Part shown: in pieces, positions 21,468 to 31,432 of the stretch
Layout of the letters: the number at the start of each line of letters is the position of its first letter
How positions within the stretch are numbered: the stretch's first letter is position 1
Origin: Cercospora beticola
Lineage: Eukaryota; Ascomycota; Dothideomycetes; Mycosphaerellales; Mycosphaerellaceae
Assembly (NCBI RefSeq): GCF_033473495.1
Contig: NC_088943.1
Span: forward strand, 2,398,001-2,462,000
Length of the DNA: 64,000 nucleotides
Direction: 5' to 3'
Program-made: the position numbers and the translations under genes
The notes under the pieces: generated by a model
What the model saw: only the letters and a program-made list of their open reading frames with translations
Told to the model about the DNA's origin: nothing
Databases searched by the model: none

Positions 21468-22781
21468 TTACGAAGCACTCAGCGGACGAATTTTCAGAGC
21501 AGCGTTGGTCTCCTCGAGAGCATTGTATCCGTACAACCAAGGCTGCACTTCCGGACATTGCCATCGACTTGGGAACTTGACTTCGATGTCCTTGCCCAGC
21601 TGAGACAGCATCAGCTTGTCCCGCTTCTGCTGTTCCGGTCCATCTGGCATGTGGAAGTCATTCCTTTGAGCGAAAGTTTCTCTCACAATAGTCTCGCCTC
21701 TCTTCTTACGCAATTGCTCGTAGAGCTTGAGAGCGGCAGGCAGCTGATCCTTAGACTCCAGCGCGCCCAGGATACTCCCCAGGACAGCGCCATCTTCCAC
21801 ACTGGAGTTTGCGCCTTGAGCAAGGTAGGGCAACATTGGGTGGCAGGCATCTCCGACGAACACAAAGTTGGATTTGGGGCTGATCCAGCTGTCGAGCTCT
21901 GGTCGATGCATCAACTTCCACTTGTCGATGGATGTCACATGGTCCAGGAAACGATTGAGAATAGGATCCCAGTCCTTGAATATGGCTCGCATCTCATCCG
22001 TGGAGCCCTCTTGCCTCGCGACATCAGACGGCAGATTATCTGGGACAAGCAGAACGATGTTGAACATTGTGCCATTGCGTATGGAGTACGCGACGACGTG
22101 GGCTTCCGGCCCAATCCAGAACTGAGCTGATGGATTCGAGATAATGTCCCGAATCTGGGGATCTTCCACGTCGTCAAGATTCAGTACGATCCTGTACGCA
22201 AGATCCCCTGTGGGAAGCGGGGCGTCTTCTTTCTTCCCTTGCATGGCCAGGAACTTTTGCCTGCATATCGACCACAGTCCATCTGCTCCCACAAGCAGGT
22301 CTGCTTGCAGCACTTCCCCATTCTTCAGCACAATTTTGGCATTTTCAAAATCCACATCTTCCACTCTCGCCCCGAGCCTGATCTGAACACCCAACTCTTT
22401 GGCACGCTCGGCAAGCGTCCTCTGTACATCTACGCGATGCAAATCCCAGAACGGCGCTCCATACTTCCTTCTCATCTCATGCCCGAAATTTTCCGTGTTC
22501 GATAGAACCTTACCGTCTTGCCATCTTCTTACGATCAAGGATCTTGGTTCTGCAGCCTGCGGTTCGAGCTTATCAAGAATGCCGAATTGCTTGAAGACTC
22601 TCGATCCATTCGGTGTAATTTGAAAGCCCGCACCAATCTCGGCCAGTTCCCTCGCTCCTTCGAGAACGAGGACTCGATGGCCTGCTAACGCGCATGATAT
22701 GGCAGTGCAGAGGCCGCTGATACCAGCGCCGACGACTGTGATGTCGAGAGGGGATGAGGTGGTCCGTTGGGCGTTCGTCAT
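21468..22781 (-). CDS. FAD-dependent monooxygenase, salicylate hydroxylase-like (437 aa)
   Basis: Single-exon flavoprotein of group A aromatic hydroxylase type, expected to use NAD(P)H and O2 to hydroxylate an aromatic or polyketide-like substrate. The Rossmann FAD motif is VVGAGISGLCTAISCALAG at about 16-34. A DG-type motif ADLLVGADGLWS appears near the middle, and the second FAD motif FVGDACHPMLPYLAQGANS near 310. Length and motif order match complete members. The C-terminus WLYGYNALEETNAA is the part copied in the relic at 20317. The gene is divergent from a DUF3237 gene about 700 bp away. The substrate cannot be read from sequence. Confidence 0.9.
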   Translation of the reverse strand: MTNAQRTTSSPLDITVVGAGISGLCTAISCALAGHRVLVLEGARELAEIGAGFQITPNGSRVFKQFGILDKLEPQAAEPRSLIVRRWQDGKVLSNTENFGHEMRRKYGAPFWDLHRVDVQRTLAERAKELGVQIRLGARVEDVDFENAKIVLKNGEVLQADLLVGADGLWSICRQKFLAMQGKKEDAPLPTGDLAYRIVLNLDDVEDPQIRDIISNPSAQFWIGPEAHVVAYSIRNGTMFNIVLLVPDNLPSDVARQEGSTDEMRAIFKDWDPILNRFLDHVTSIDKWKLMHRPELDSWISPKSNFVFVGDACHPMLPYLAQGANSSVEDGAVLGSILGALESKDQLPAALKLYEQLRKKRGETIVRETFAQRNDFHMPDGPEQQKRDKLMLSQLGKDIEVKFPSRWQCPEVQPWLYGYNALEETNAALKIRPLSAS

Positions 22782-23481
22782 GGCTGATGGATCTGGACAA
22801 GTGAGGAGCTTTTCGAAACTTACGAGTGGTCAGCTATGCTGCAGCTATATACCATGAGCAGCAGGAGACTAGCTTCGGTCTCTCGGTCTCAAGTTGCGAC
22901 ATAGAATGCCGGTTTGCATCTCCAGGATGTGAGAGGTGAGAGCTGGGGGATGTTTGGAGGAATCAGGGCTCCGGCCGGCGTTGCCGAAGCATTTGCCGTC
23001 CACGTCGCCCACCTTCTTCGTCGCCATCTCCGTGCTCGGACTAACAAACGGCGATACAGGTTCCAAACGCAGAGTCATCATGGAAAGAATGCTGACTCCT
23101 GTAGTTGGTTCCGAATTCTATGCAGTCGACACGGCGATCATTCATCCCCAGTGCGGGGCGAGAAGGGCGTGCTTTTCACGGCCTCAGATGTCCCCTCATC
23201 TCAAATGACAAGATGCTTGAAAATGTGTTACTTCCGATGACACCGGTCGTCTTTACTTAATCTAGTCTACCGGCAGACGCTTGACATCTAGCAGTTGCAG
23301 CATGCATGGTCCTGACTAGCATTCACGACGCCAGTACTAGCAAGCAGAATGACGTCGGGTAGCAGGGCTTCAATGCCTGGAGCTCGTTTGCCAGACCCAT
23401 GTAGGATCGCAGTGAAAGCTGACTTGACTTGCAATATCACAGCAAATATAGCCCAGAACTTCTGAGGGACCTCTAGCGACC
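22782..23481. promoter_or_regulatory. Shared intergenic region between divergent monooxygenase and DUF3237 genes
   Basis: The 700 bp between two head-to-head start codons must contain both promoters and may be bidirectional. I see no ORF of merit in it and cannot point to a specific operator or TATA element with confidence. Confidence 0.4.
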
Positions 23482-24202
23482 ATGGACCAACAACGCCTTC
23501 GACAAACCTTTCCACCCGAATCCTCTGCCAGTAAACTCACACTTCCAGTCCCCAAGCTTGCGCTTGACTTCCGCATGTCTGCGAAGCTCAATCCTCTCAT
23601 CCCGGTAGGAGAAGGACCATGGGGCAAACGGAACTGGATTTCATTCTCTGGCGGGACATGGACAGCATCGTGGGGATCAGGAACAGTGGAGGTAACACCA
23701 CTCCCTTCAAACATTCTGCTTTACACCTAGATTGACAATTCTCTGCAGCCCGGCGGCCAAGACTCCCAACTCGTCCTTTCAGACAGTTTATCCACATATG
23801 TCACGACCAACTACCTTCTCAAGACTTCCGATCCCGAACCCGCGTACATCACAGTGCAAACTACCGGATGGCGGACAGGTCCCAAGGAAGTCATGGAGAA
23901 ATTGTTCAATCCGGAAGAAGCGGACACAGTGAAGGCAAGTGAGTATAGCTTCCGGTTAAGTGTGAAGCTGGAGACGGGAGACCAGAGATACGCGGAAAAG
24001 GTGAACACAGGAATGTGGATTGGGAGTGGTGCGAGAAGGGGGGCGGAAGGTGAGTTTCACTTTCTCTTTTCTCCCCTGGAGAATGTCTTCAGTAGCCTGA
24101 CGCGTCCTCAATTGCGGGCTAATGTTGCCACCACGCATGGCGAACCCGCGAACGTTGAGCTGATTGGATGCAGTGATATACGACGCATATCGAGTCCTAT
24201 GA
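23482..24202 (+). CDS. DUF3237 (UPF0311) family protein (179 aa)
   Basis: Three exons, 23482-23691, 23749-24049 and 24174-24202, with all junctions in frame. The product begins MDQQRLRQTFPPESS and has no signal peptide. It carries the family's features: a central FSGGTWTASWGSGTVEPGG strand-turn region, RLSVKLETGDQRYA, the block GMWIGSGARR, and the terminal V(I)YDAYRV, here supplied by the tiny third exon. The family is thought to form a small beta-barrel and often sits next to aromatic-degradation genes in bacteria, but its biochemical role is not settled. Head-to-head pairing with an FAD monooxygenase suggests co-regulation (inference). Confidence 0.85.
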
Positions 24203-25406
24203 TCGCGATTGGCGAGTGCCACAGTCGACTGGTACCACCTCAATATTAGGAAATGAAGACCTTGCCCTTGTCCGTGCTGAGCTACTGTATTCTTTCCCAA
24301 ACCGAAATATCAGGTCGCCCCATCCAGAACGCACTTATGCTTCTTTCTCTTTACTTCTCTCGTCCCAGCGCCCGACTGGGAAGCTCGGGGCGCAGACACT
24401 GGGAGTTCGCGTACCTCCGGCAGCGTAGGGACGAAAAGCAGACGCAGGGGACGACAGACGAAAGCTCCAAATTCGCAACTGAAATATGTTCAGAAGGATG
24501 TGCAGGTACATTCCTTCCAGCTTCCTTCCAATGGCCCCTTCAACTTCGAGCAGTTCTCATTGCGGGTTCACCGCTTTTCCAACTGTCACTGCTCAACGCA
24601 CCGTATCAACGTACCGATGCCAACCATCAATGTACATCATGATGGCCATGCACCTTCTATGATTACTACGTGACATTCCATCGAACTGCACAGCTCTACT
24701 AGTGTGTTCTCATTGCTGCGCAAACTCTCGGTCTGGCCGAGGTACCAATAACTTCGCGGTGGTACACATCAGCTGGTCGGGCTAGTAGCGGGTGGCTTGA
24801 AGCCACCACCGCTGTGGAAAAGGTGTTCCACTGCCATCATCAAACATGACTTGGGTGCGGAATGCGTTCTGCTCAATGGCAACAGGAAAGAGTTCTAAAT
24901 ACTTGTGTGCAACGCGCCAGCAATCCTGCGATAATTCTGAAGTTCTTGGTTCGCAAGACGTATCAAGTATATCACCCGACATCCCGTCAAGACATACTTT
25001 GGCACGCCAGCGGGATCTTCCTTCAACGCCACCTGTCAAGCATGATGGTATTCCGAGACATCTCATCAAAGCACTTTGCTCAAAAGGGACTCAGCTGAGC
25101 CTATTCAAGACCAGGGCTGATGCTTAACCTGCGTCTACCACAGATTCCTGTTCGGCCGTGCGTGGGCTGCCACGTGGTTAAGCGACAAGTCTATCTTTCT
25201 TCTCTCGCCGACCCATGGCCTCGCCGGCGGCCCTATGGCACCTTCCTGTCCGGCCATTGTGACGTTCGACTGAAAGAAGATGAGTGATTGAAGATACAAG
25301 AGGAAGGGCGATGCATCATCCCCAGGGTCAACGATGAATACTCTGTTGCAGAGCAACCTTTCCATTGACTGTGATAGCTGCGACCGACAAAAAATTGCAC
25401 TGCGAG
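24203..25406. other. Intergenic region upstream of the permease gene
   Basis: No recognised gene. A minus-strand frame at 24782-25069 (95 codons, containing KYLELFPVAIEQNAFRTQV) has protein-like composition but no start context, partner exon or family. It may be a relic. Confidence 0.4.
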
Positions 25407-27334
25407 ATGAGTGGCGAATCCTTCAAGCACCATGCTCCAACAGGAGCAGTGGCAACACAGCAATCGGCCATCGTTGTTGGTGACGAAGATGGCGGTAGCA
25501 TAATGTCTGCCGATGAGCAACTGAAGGCTCTAGGACATCAGCCAGAGCTAAGGCGGACGCACACATTTTGGACTTGTGAGTATACCCCAACGGCAATGCG
25601 TGAGAAGATAATCGCTCATATCTCTGCATCCAGTGCTTGCCCTTCAGACTACCATTCTCACAACGTGGTCCTGCAATATCGTCTTATACGACTATGTCTT
25701 CACACTCGGTGGCCCGATGTCGATGATCTATACAACCATTATTGTCGGCATTGGTCAGACTCTTCTCATGGCTTCTCACGCCGAGTATGCTGGAATCTGG
25801 CCCCATGCTGGAGGTCAACAATTCTATACGCAGAGAGTGGCTCCTGCACGTTACATGAGATTCCTCTCGTACGTCGTCGGGTGGTGCGTTCTCATCTCTG
25901 AGATCAGCACGTCTTCGAGCTCTGCAGTCAACAGCGCGGAGATCATGTCGGCTTTCATCGAATATCAGTATCCGGATGTCGCTTGGAAGGTAAGTCTTAT
26001 GGTATTATCCGCAAGAGCGCTCAATTTTGACTTATTTCCAGCCGTGGATGACATTCCTTATCTACATTGTGTTCCTGTTGGGCCCAGTTGTGACAAATCT
26101 CACCCCAAGCATTCTTCCTCATCTATCGCTATGGGGAGGAATTTTCAACATGACTGGCTTCGCCGTATGGATGGCAGTCTTTCTCGCCATGGCCCCTCGC
26201 AACAGTACCGAGTTTGTCTTCACCAAATTCATCAATGAGAGCGGCTGGTCATCATCTGGATGGCTCTTCTTCATGGCGATGTATGTGCCGATGTACGGCC
26301 TCTATGGTACTGATAGCACAACGCATCTTGTGGAGGAGATGAAGAATCCTGCCAAAGACGGACCGGTGAGTGGAATGTATTCTGCCGTGAATCGCGCTGA
26401 TTTTGGTACAGAGAGTCATGATCTGGTCGATGGTCATCAGTACTGTCATCTCCTTTACAAGTGCCATTGTTATGGGTTTCACTACAGGCAACTGGCAGAG
26501 CGAGATGCAGACAACCCTGCCATACTTCACCTGGTTCGTCGACACCACCGAATCCGTGATCGGAGGTGGAACATTCTGCTCGATCGTCAATATGGGCCTC
26601 AATGTGAGTGAGCGTTGTGTCAATGACAACATGCAACTTGCTAAAAGTATCATGCAGTATCTCATCATCGTCCATACGAACACAGCTGGCTCTAGACTGG
26701 CTTGGCGTATGGCAAAGGACAATGGCCTCCCATTCCCGAGATATTTCTCGCATGTCTCAAAAAGGTTTGGCACGCCTCTGCGGGCGATGTTTGCAGTACT
26801 GTTCTTGAATGTTGTAGCAGGCAGGTCACCTTCTTTGATTGTGCTTACATCAATACTGACGAGCTCAGGCTGTCTCATACTGTTCAGCGATCTTGCATTC
26901 TGGGCGCTCATCTCTGGTGGCAGTCTCACTTTGCAGATAGCATACGCTGTGCCCGTCATCTGTGTAAGTGTCGATGATTGAAAGTGAGTTGCTCAGATGG
27001 CTGATCGTCTTTGCAGGTGTTGTGTCGCGGGCGAAAGATACTTCCTCCGCGGCCCTGGTTCGATCTAGGCCAATGCGGGCTTCTGATTAACTACATCGTA
27101 AAGCCACCATATTGAAGTCTTAGATCACCGCTGATGTTGTTTTAGTCCGCAGCCTGGGCCTGCACAACCATGCTGTTGTTCCTGTTCCCTCAATATGTAC
27201 CAGTGGTGGGAAATATTGAGAACATGAATTGGGCTCCTGCTATCTTCGGAATCTGTGTGCTCGTATGTGGTCTGTATTGGATCGCATCAGGACGGAAGAA
27301 GTATATGATGACTTGCGGAGATAACGACAGCTAA
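25407..27334 (+). CDS. APC-superfamily amino acid/choline/GABA permease (522 aa)
   Basis: Eight exons: 25407-25575, 25634-25989, 26042-26365, 26412-26603, 26658-26820, 26869-26963, 27017-27097 and 27146-27334. The protein has an N-terminal hydrophilic tail followed by about 12 hydrophobic segments and ends in a short cytoplasmic tail. Family signatures include GGPMSMIYTTIIVGIGQTLL, the loop AEYAGIWPHAGGQQFYT, the cytosolic THLVEEMKNPAKDGP and a SRLAWRMAKDNGLPFP loop (usually SRxxWAFARDxxxP). This is the BAT/GABA-choline branch of plasma-membrane permeases. The fifth intron (26821-26868) can keep frame and family alignment only as a GC-AG intron, or be retained. The substrate is not resolved. 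Confidence 0.85.
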
Positions 27335-28355
27335 TGAAAGCGGAAACTTGCCCTCAAACAGGAATGAGCTACGAAACTTTTTCGTGTCAGTGCCTCACTG
27401 CCCTAAGTTGACCAACGGGCCCGAAATACGGTCCACCAATACCATCCTTTTGGCTAAATCATGCCCTTCCATCCCTAGGGCATTCGTAGGGCATACCTGT
27501 GACATTTCTTGGTCTGGAATACTGGCGGACCAATGATTGTTGCTGCTCTCCGACCATGGCACCGACGCGCACTTTCGCCATCATTCTCGAGACAGACAGC
27601 GGCCCCGGTCGCCCGACTTTGACTCTAGGGAGACGATCAAGCCCCGGGATCCTTCTGAGGTCCGTCACTAATACCACTTTGATTGTTTCAGTCACCCAAG
27701 CTCAACGTACTTGTCCATCATGATCGACGCCATCACCTGCAGAACGAGAGCACCGTAACAACAGTGATACTTCATGGCCAGAGGCAGCGCCATCACCACA
27801 CTTTTGGGAATCATGAATGTCTCGGATTGACAGCAGGGTGGAGACCCGGATGGACCATAAGGACGTACAAGAATCAGTCCCAGAGGCCGGGAGAAACATG
27901 CGGTCGCCTTCTCATCATCGACCGACACTCCACCCGTTTCTTCAATGTCGCCGCAGCATGATAAGGATGCGGTGTAGTGAGCGTCCGATGACATCGACAT
28001 AAGCCAGCGGGAAATTTGATACTGCTCAACGCATGGGCATAGCGACGTACGACCGCGACCATAAGCGTGCGAAGTGTGTGCACAACTACTTCGCTGAGCG
28101 CGCTATAGGGGAAGACTCAATAGTGCTTACTGACCTGTAAGGCAATTGCGTGCGATCGTCTATCATCATCTCGGAGCTTCTCGCCAGAAATCTAGCAGAT
28201 CCGCTAGTATGGTGTCGCGGCAAGTTTTTGCGAGGGCCCTCGAAGGGTACAGTCTACAATATGCTGTGCAGACCTACTATTGATGCTGCGTGCGAACTTC
28301 CTAACTTTACCAACATTCATTGAATCGCCTTTCAAAACTTACTGCAATTGCCACC
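27335..28355. other. Intergenic region
   Basis: Open frames around 27690-28000 overlap on both strands and show no family. Nothing else is seen before the small secreted-protein gene. Confidence 0.55.
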
Positions 28356-28550
28356 ATGAAGTTTACCATCATTCTTGCCCTCCTCGCATCAATCGTCCAC
28401 GCCCAAGTGGAGGAAAGATATGCGATCGGTTGCGCAAGCGGTTGCAACGAGGAAAGCTGCCATAGGTGTTGGCAGGGAATCTGGTTCTCAACGGGCGTAT
28501 GCTGCACATCAATCAATGATGAAGGCAAATGTGTTCGAGGCTGCCCATAG
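28356..28550 (+). CDS. Small secreted cysteine-rich protein (64 aa), effector candidate
   Basis: A short single-exon gene starting in an excellent context (GCCACCATGAAG). Residues 1-16 (MKFTIILALLASIVHA) form a classic signal peptide with cleavage before Gln-Val-Glu. The 48-residue mature part has eight cysteines spaced C-x3-C-x4-C-x2-C-x10-CC-x8-C-x3-C, enough for four disulfides, and ends Gly-Cys-Pro. An even number of cysteines, small size and a relatively isolated position fit apoplastic fungal effectors or antimicrobial-like peptides. I recognise no named family, and function is unknown. Flanking intergenic DNA is unusually long (about 1.0 and 1.3 kb). Confidence 0.75.
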   Translation: MKFTIILALLASIVHAQVEERYAIGCASGCNEESCHRCWQGIWFSTGVCCTSINDEGKCVRGCP

Positions 28551-29898
28551 AAGAATAGGAGAAAGCACCCAAGGTAGGCTATAGTTCGCTTTGCTCTTGG
28601 AATGACCTCGAAGCTAATCGCACGCGCAGAGGACTAGCAACGGCCGCTCACTCCTCGACGTCCAATGCACAAATGAGGCACACCATCGATCCGGGGGCGT
28701 TGTGATGTGAACGGACAGCCTGTTATTTGGGTCCCAGCAAAAGGGTCATATCCCCTGAATAATAGGAGCTGAGGCCAGGACCAAGATACAGTAGGCATAC
28801 AGAAGCATAAGAAAGCTCAAGGCATGTTCAACAAAAGGACAATGATTTTATTTTTGGCTCCACGACTTCCTGCTGCAGCCATATTGGGCTATCTGGAAGG
28901 AGGCAGTAGGGATCCCCGAGTAGGAATCAAAGCTTCGCATGCGCATTGATAGTCATTGTTGCTTCAGATAGCATGGAAGTATGCAGAGCTTATCGGGCAA
29001 TGCATCGGATGTTCACCTCTCTTCCTTGGTATGCGTAAAATCTTGCATCTTGCCCTGACGATGGGCCAGGGTGGGAAGCTCTAGGTCCTGAATGAACCAG
29101 GAGCTGATCATCGTGTATCACGGAAGTATAAGCGCTGTACAGCACGTATCAAGCAATTGCTGGTGAGCCGACCTGAATTCAATTCGAGATCAGAGCCAAC
29201 GACTCCGAGTGGACTTGGAGAACGTGCTCAAGAGCGGGTATGTTTCTCACCTGCTGATCACATATCGACTACCGGTCTGCCTACCTCGTTCAACATCAAC
29301 ACCCCTCGTCTCCTTAATCGACTCTCGAGCTCTTTCTGCACAATTGGAATGCCACCCAATGAGAGATAATGAAACGACGCAAAAGCGATCGATGCAGCAT
29401 TTCCGTACATACATAGCTTGTGCATTATGCAGCGAACATCTTTGTGTGGACTCCAGCTTCTTTTCTTCCCTATACGTCCTTGCGGACATCGTTGTCAATA
29501 ACAGACAAGTTGTACATGCTGCTCGAGCCGTCTCCTCTTCGGCTCTGGAGCAAGCTGGAAGCCCAAATTGTGTGCACATCCAGGCTTGGTATTTCACAAT
29601 GCCTTCGCATGCAATGAGGCGGACTTATGCAAGGGCGACGTCGAGCATACTGACAAGTACTGTAGAGCTCCACAATCACAAGCGTGGCTTCCTTCACGGA
29701 ACGGAGCTAACGACTGATCATTACCCACTACGTATAGCACCTCGCATCCAGCCGTGCCAGCTTTGGCAAGCAGTGGGGCGTGTAACCTACCGAGCTATTT
29801 AGCGCATCCTTCGCAGCTTGCCATCATAAACGACATGTCGACTTGCAGTCTCGAGCATACCTTTGTCTGCTCACTCCAACGCCGAAGTGCCATCAAAC
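28551..29898. other. Intergenic region upstream of the aldehyde dehydrogenase
   Basis: A plus-strand frame at 29209-29802 (197 codons) is the longest but has no recognised motif and is overlapped by a minus-strand frame of 116 codons; I treat it as noncoding. Otherwise nothing is seen. Confidence 0.5.
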
Positions 29899-31350
29899 AT
29901 GGCCACATATACTTCCCAGCAAGACTTTAAGTCCGCATATGACACTCTCAATGCCACTTATGCCACCCACAAGACCAAAGACATCCGGTGGCGAAAATGG
30001 CAGCTGAAGCAGCTCTGGTGGTTGATCGAAGAAAACACAGACGCCATTGTCAAAGCCTTCGCAGCAGATCTCAACCGCACTGAAGCCGAATGCCGCATGT
30101 ACGATGTCGGCGGCGTCAAGAAAGACATCAAAGAAGCTCTCGACAACATCGATACCTGGGCCAAAGGCCAACCCGTGGAAGGGGCTGGTATCCTGATGGG
30201 AAGATTCGGCGGAGCCTACTTGAGGAAAGAACCTCTTGGAGTCTGCCTCATAATCGGAGCCTGGAATTTTCCTCTTGTCACACTTCTCGGTCCCGTCGTC
30301 CCAGCCATCGCAGCAGGAAACTGCGTCATGATGAAACCTTCCGAATTAGCAGGAGCAGTCTCCTCACTCCTCGCCGAGCTCGTATCCAAGTATATGGACC
30401 CCTCCGCCATCCGCGTCGCAACAGGCGGAGCAAAGGAAACAGGTTTCATGCTCGAACATAAATGGAACCATATCTTCTACACCGGCGGCGCCAAAGTCGG
30501 TCGAATCATCGCTTCCGCAGCAGCGAAACATTTGACGCCGACAGTCCTTGAACTCGGTGGACAAGCGCCCGCTATCGTGACCAAGAGCGCGAACATCGAC
30601 CTCGCAGCAAAACGTATCGCGAATTTCAAACTCACCAATGCTGGACAGATCTGTCTCAACGTTAACCACGTTTTCGTTGATCCCTCAATCCACGACGAAT
30701 TCGTCTCTCGGTTGCAATCCTGGTTCAAAGAGATGCTTAAAGATGATTCCTGGCTTGCACATATCATTTCGGATAATCATTATACTCGCGTCACAGACCT
30801 CTTGAGCCGTACGAATGGCAAGATTGCTTACGGAGGCGAACACGTTGCTTCCACGAAATTCGCTCACCCGGCTATCATCACGGATGTCACGACTGAGGAT
30901 TCCTTGATGTCGGAAGAACTCTTCGCGCCTTTTGTTCCCGTCCTCAAGGCCACGACTGAAGAAGCTGTTGCGACAATCGGTACAATGCCGCATCCTTTGG
31001 GATTGTACATTTTCTCCACAAAGCAGCAGGAGATTGATCATGTGCTTGATCGCACGACGAGTGGTGGTGTGACGATCAATGATGTCGCTGTCCATGCCGG
31101 TGTCCCTGGGGCGCCATTTGGTGGTGTTGGCGAGAGCGGGACTGGTGCTTATCACGGCAAAGCAGGATTCGATGCCTTCAGCCATTCGAGGACAGTAGTC
31201 GGGCTGCCAAATTGGATGGATGCGGGTTGGAGGTATAATCCGCCGAAGTTGGAGAATGTGGCCAAGTGGGATACTGCGAAGGCGACGTGGAAGAAAGGTG
31301 AGAAGTTGGAGGATCAGTCGACTGGTGGGAGTTGGTTGGGCTTGTGGTGA
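29899..31350 (+). CDS. Aldehyde dehydrogenase, ALDH3/fatty-aldehyde type (483 aa)
   Basis: Oxidises aldehydes to acids with NAD(P)+. The single-exon frame starts at the ATG at 29899 (AACATGGCC); the open frame extends 12 codons upstream without another ATG. ALDH signatures are in order: PLGVCLIIGAWNFP, the cofactor-binding IFYTGGAKVGRII, the general base in VLELGGQAPAIV, the catalytic cysteine in NAGQICLNVNHVFV and the late PFGGVGESGTGAYHGK. The QxC-type loop and short C-terminus match fungal ALDH3 enzymes. There is no clear C-terminal peroxisomal signal (ends GLW). A role in lipid-derived or fermentative aldehyde oxidation is plausible. It is convergent with PEX1, 82 bp apart. Confidence 0.92.
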   Translation: MATYTSQQDFKSAYDTLNATYATHKTKDIRWRKWQLKQLWWLIEENTDAIVKAFAADLNRTEAECRMYDVGGVKKDIKEALDNIDTWAKGQPVEGAGILMGRFGGAYLRKEPLGVCLIIGAWNFPLVTLLGPVVPAIAAGNCVMMKPSELAGAVSSLLAELVSKYMDPSAIRVATGGAKETGFMLEHKWNHIFYTGGAKVGRIIASAAAKHLTPTVLELGGQAPAIVTKSANIDLAAKRIANFKLTNAGQICLNVNHVFVDPSIHDEFVSRLQSWFKEMLKDDSWLAHIISDNHYTRVTDLLSRTNGKIAYGGEHVASTKFAHPAIITDVTTEDSLMSEELFAPFVPVLKATTEEAVATIGTMPHPLGLYIFSTKQQEIDHVLDRTTSGGVTINDVAVHAGVPGAPFGGVGESGTGAYHGKAGFDAFSHSRTVVGLPNWMDAGWRYNPPKLENVAKWDTAKATWKKGEKLEDQSTGGSWLGLW

Positions 31351-31432
31351 GATTGAATTTTGAAGACATCTGTAATGAACCTCAGAAGGCGCGACGGTTC
31401 AACGGGGAAATGATACTTCGTACACCATCATC

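Noticed and set aside
29209..29802. 197-codon plus-strand ORF upstream of the aldehyde dehydrogenase
   Set aside because: No recognisable domain, overlapped by an antisense frame, and no supporting start context.
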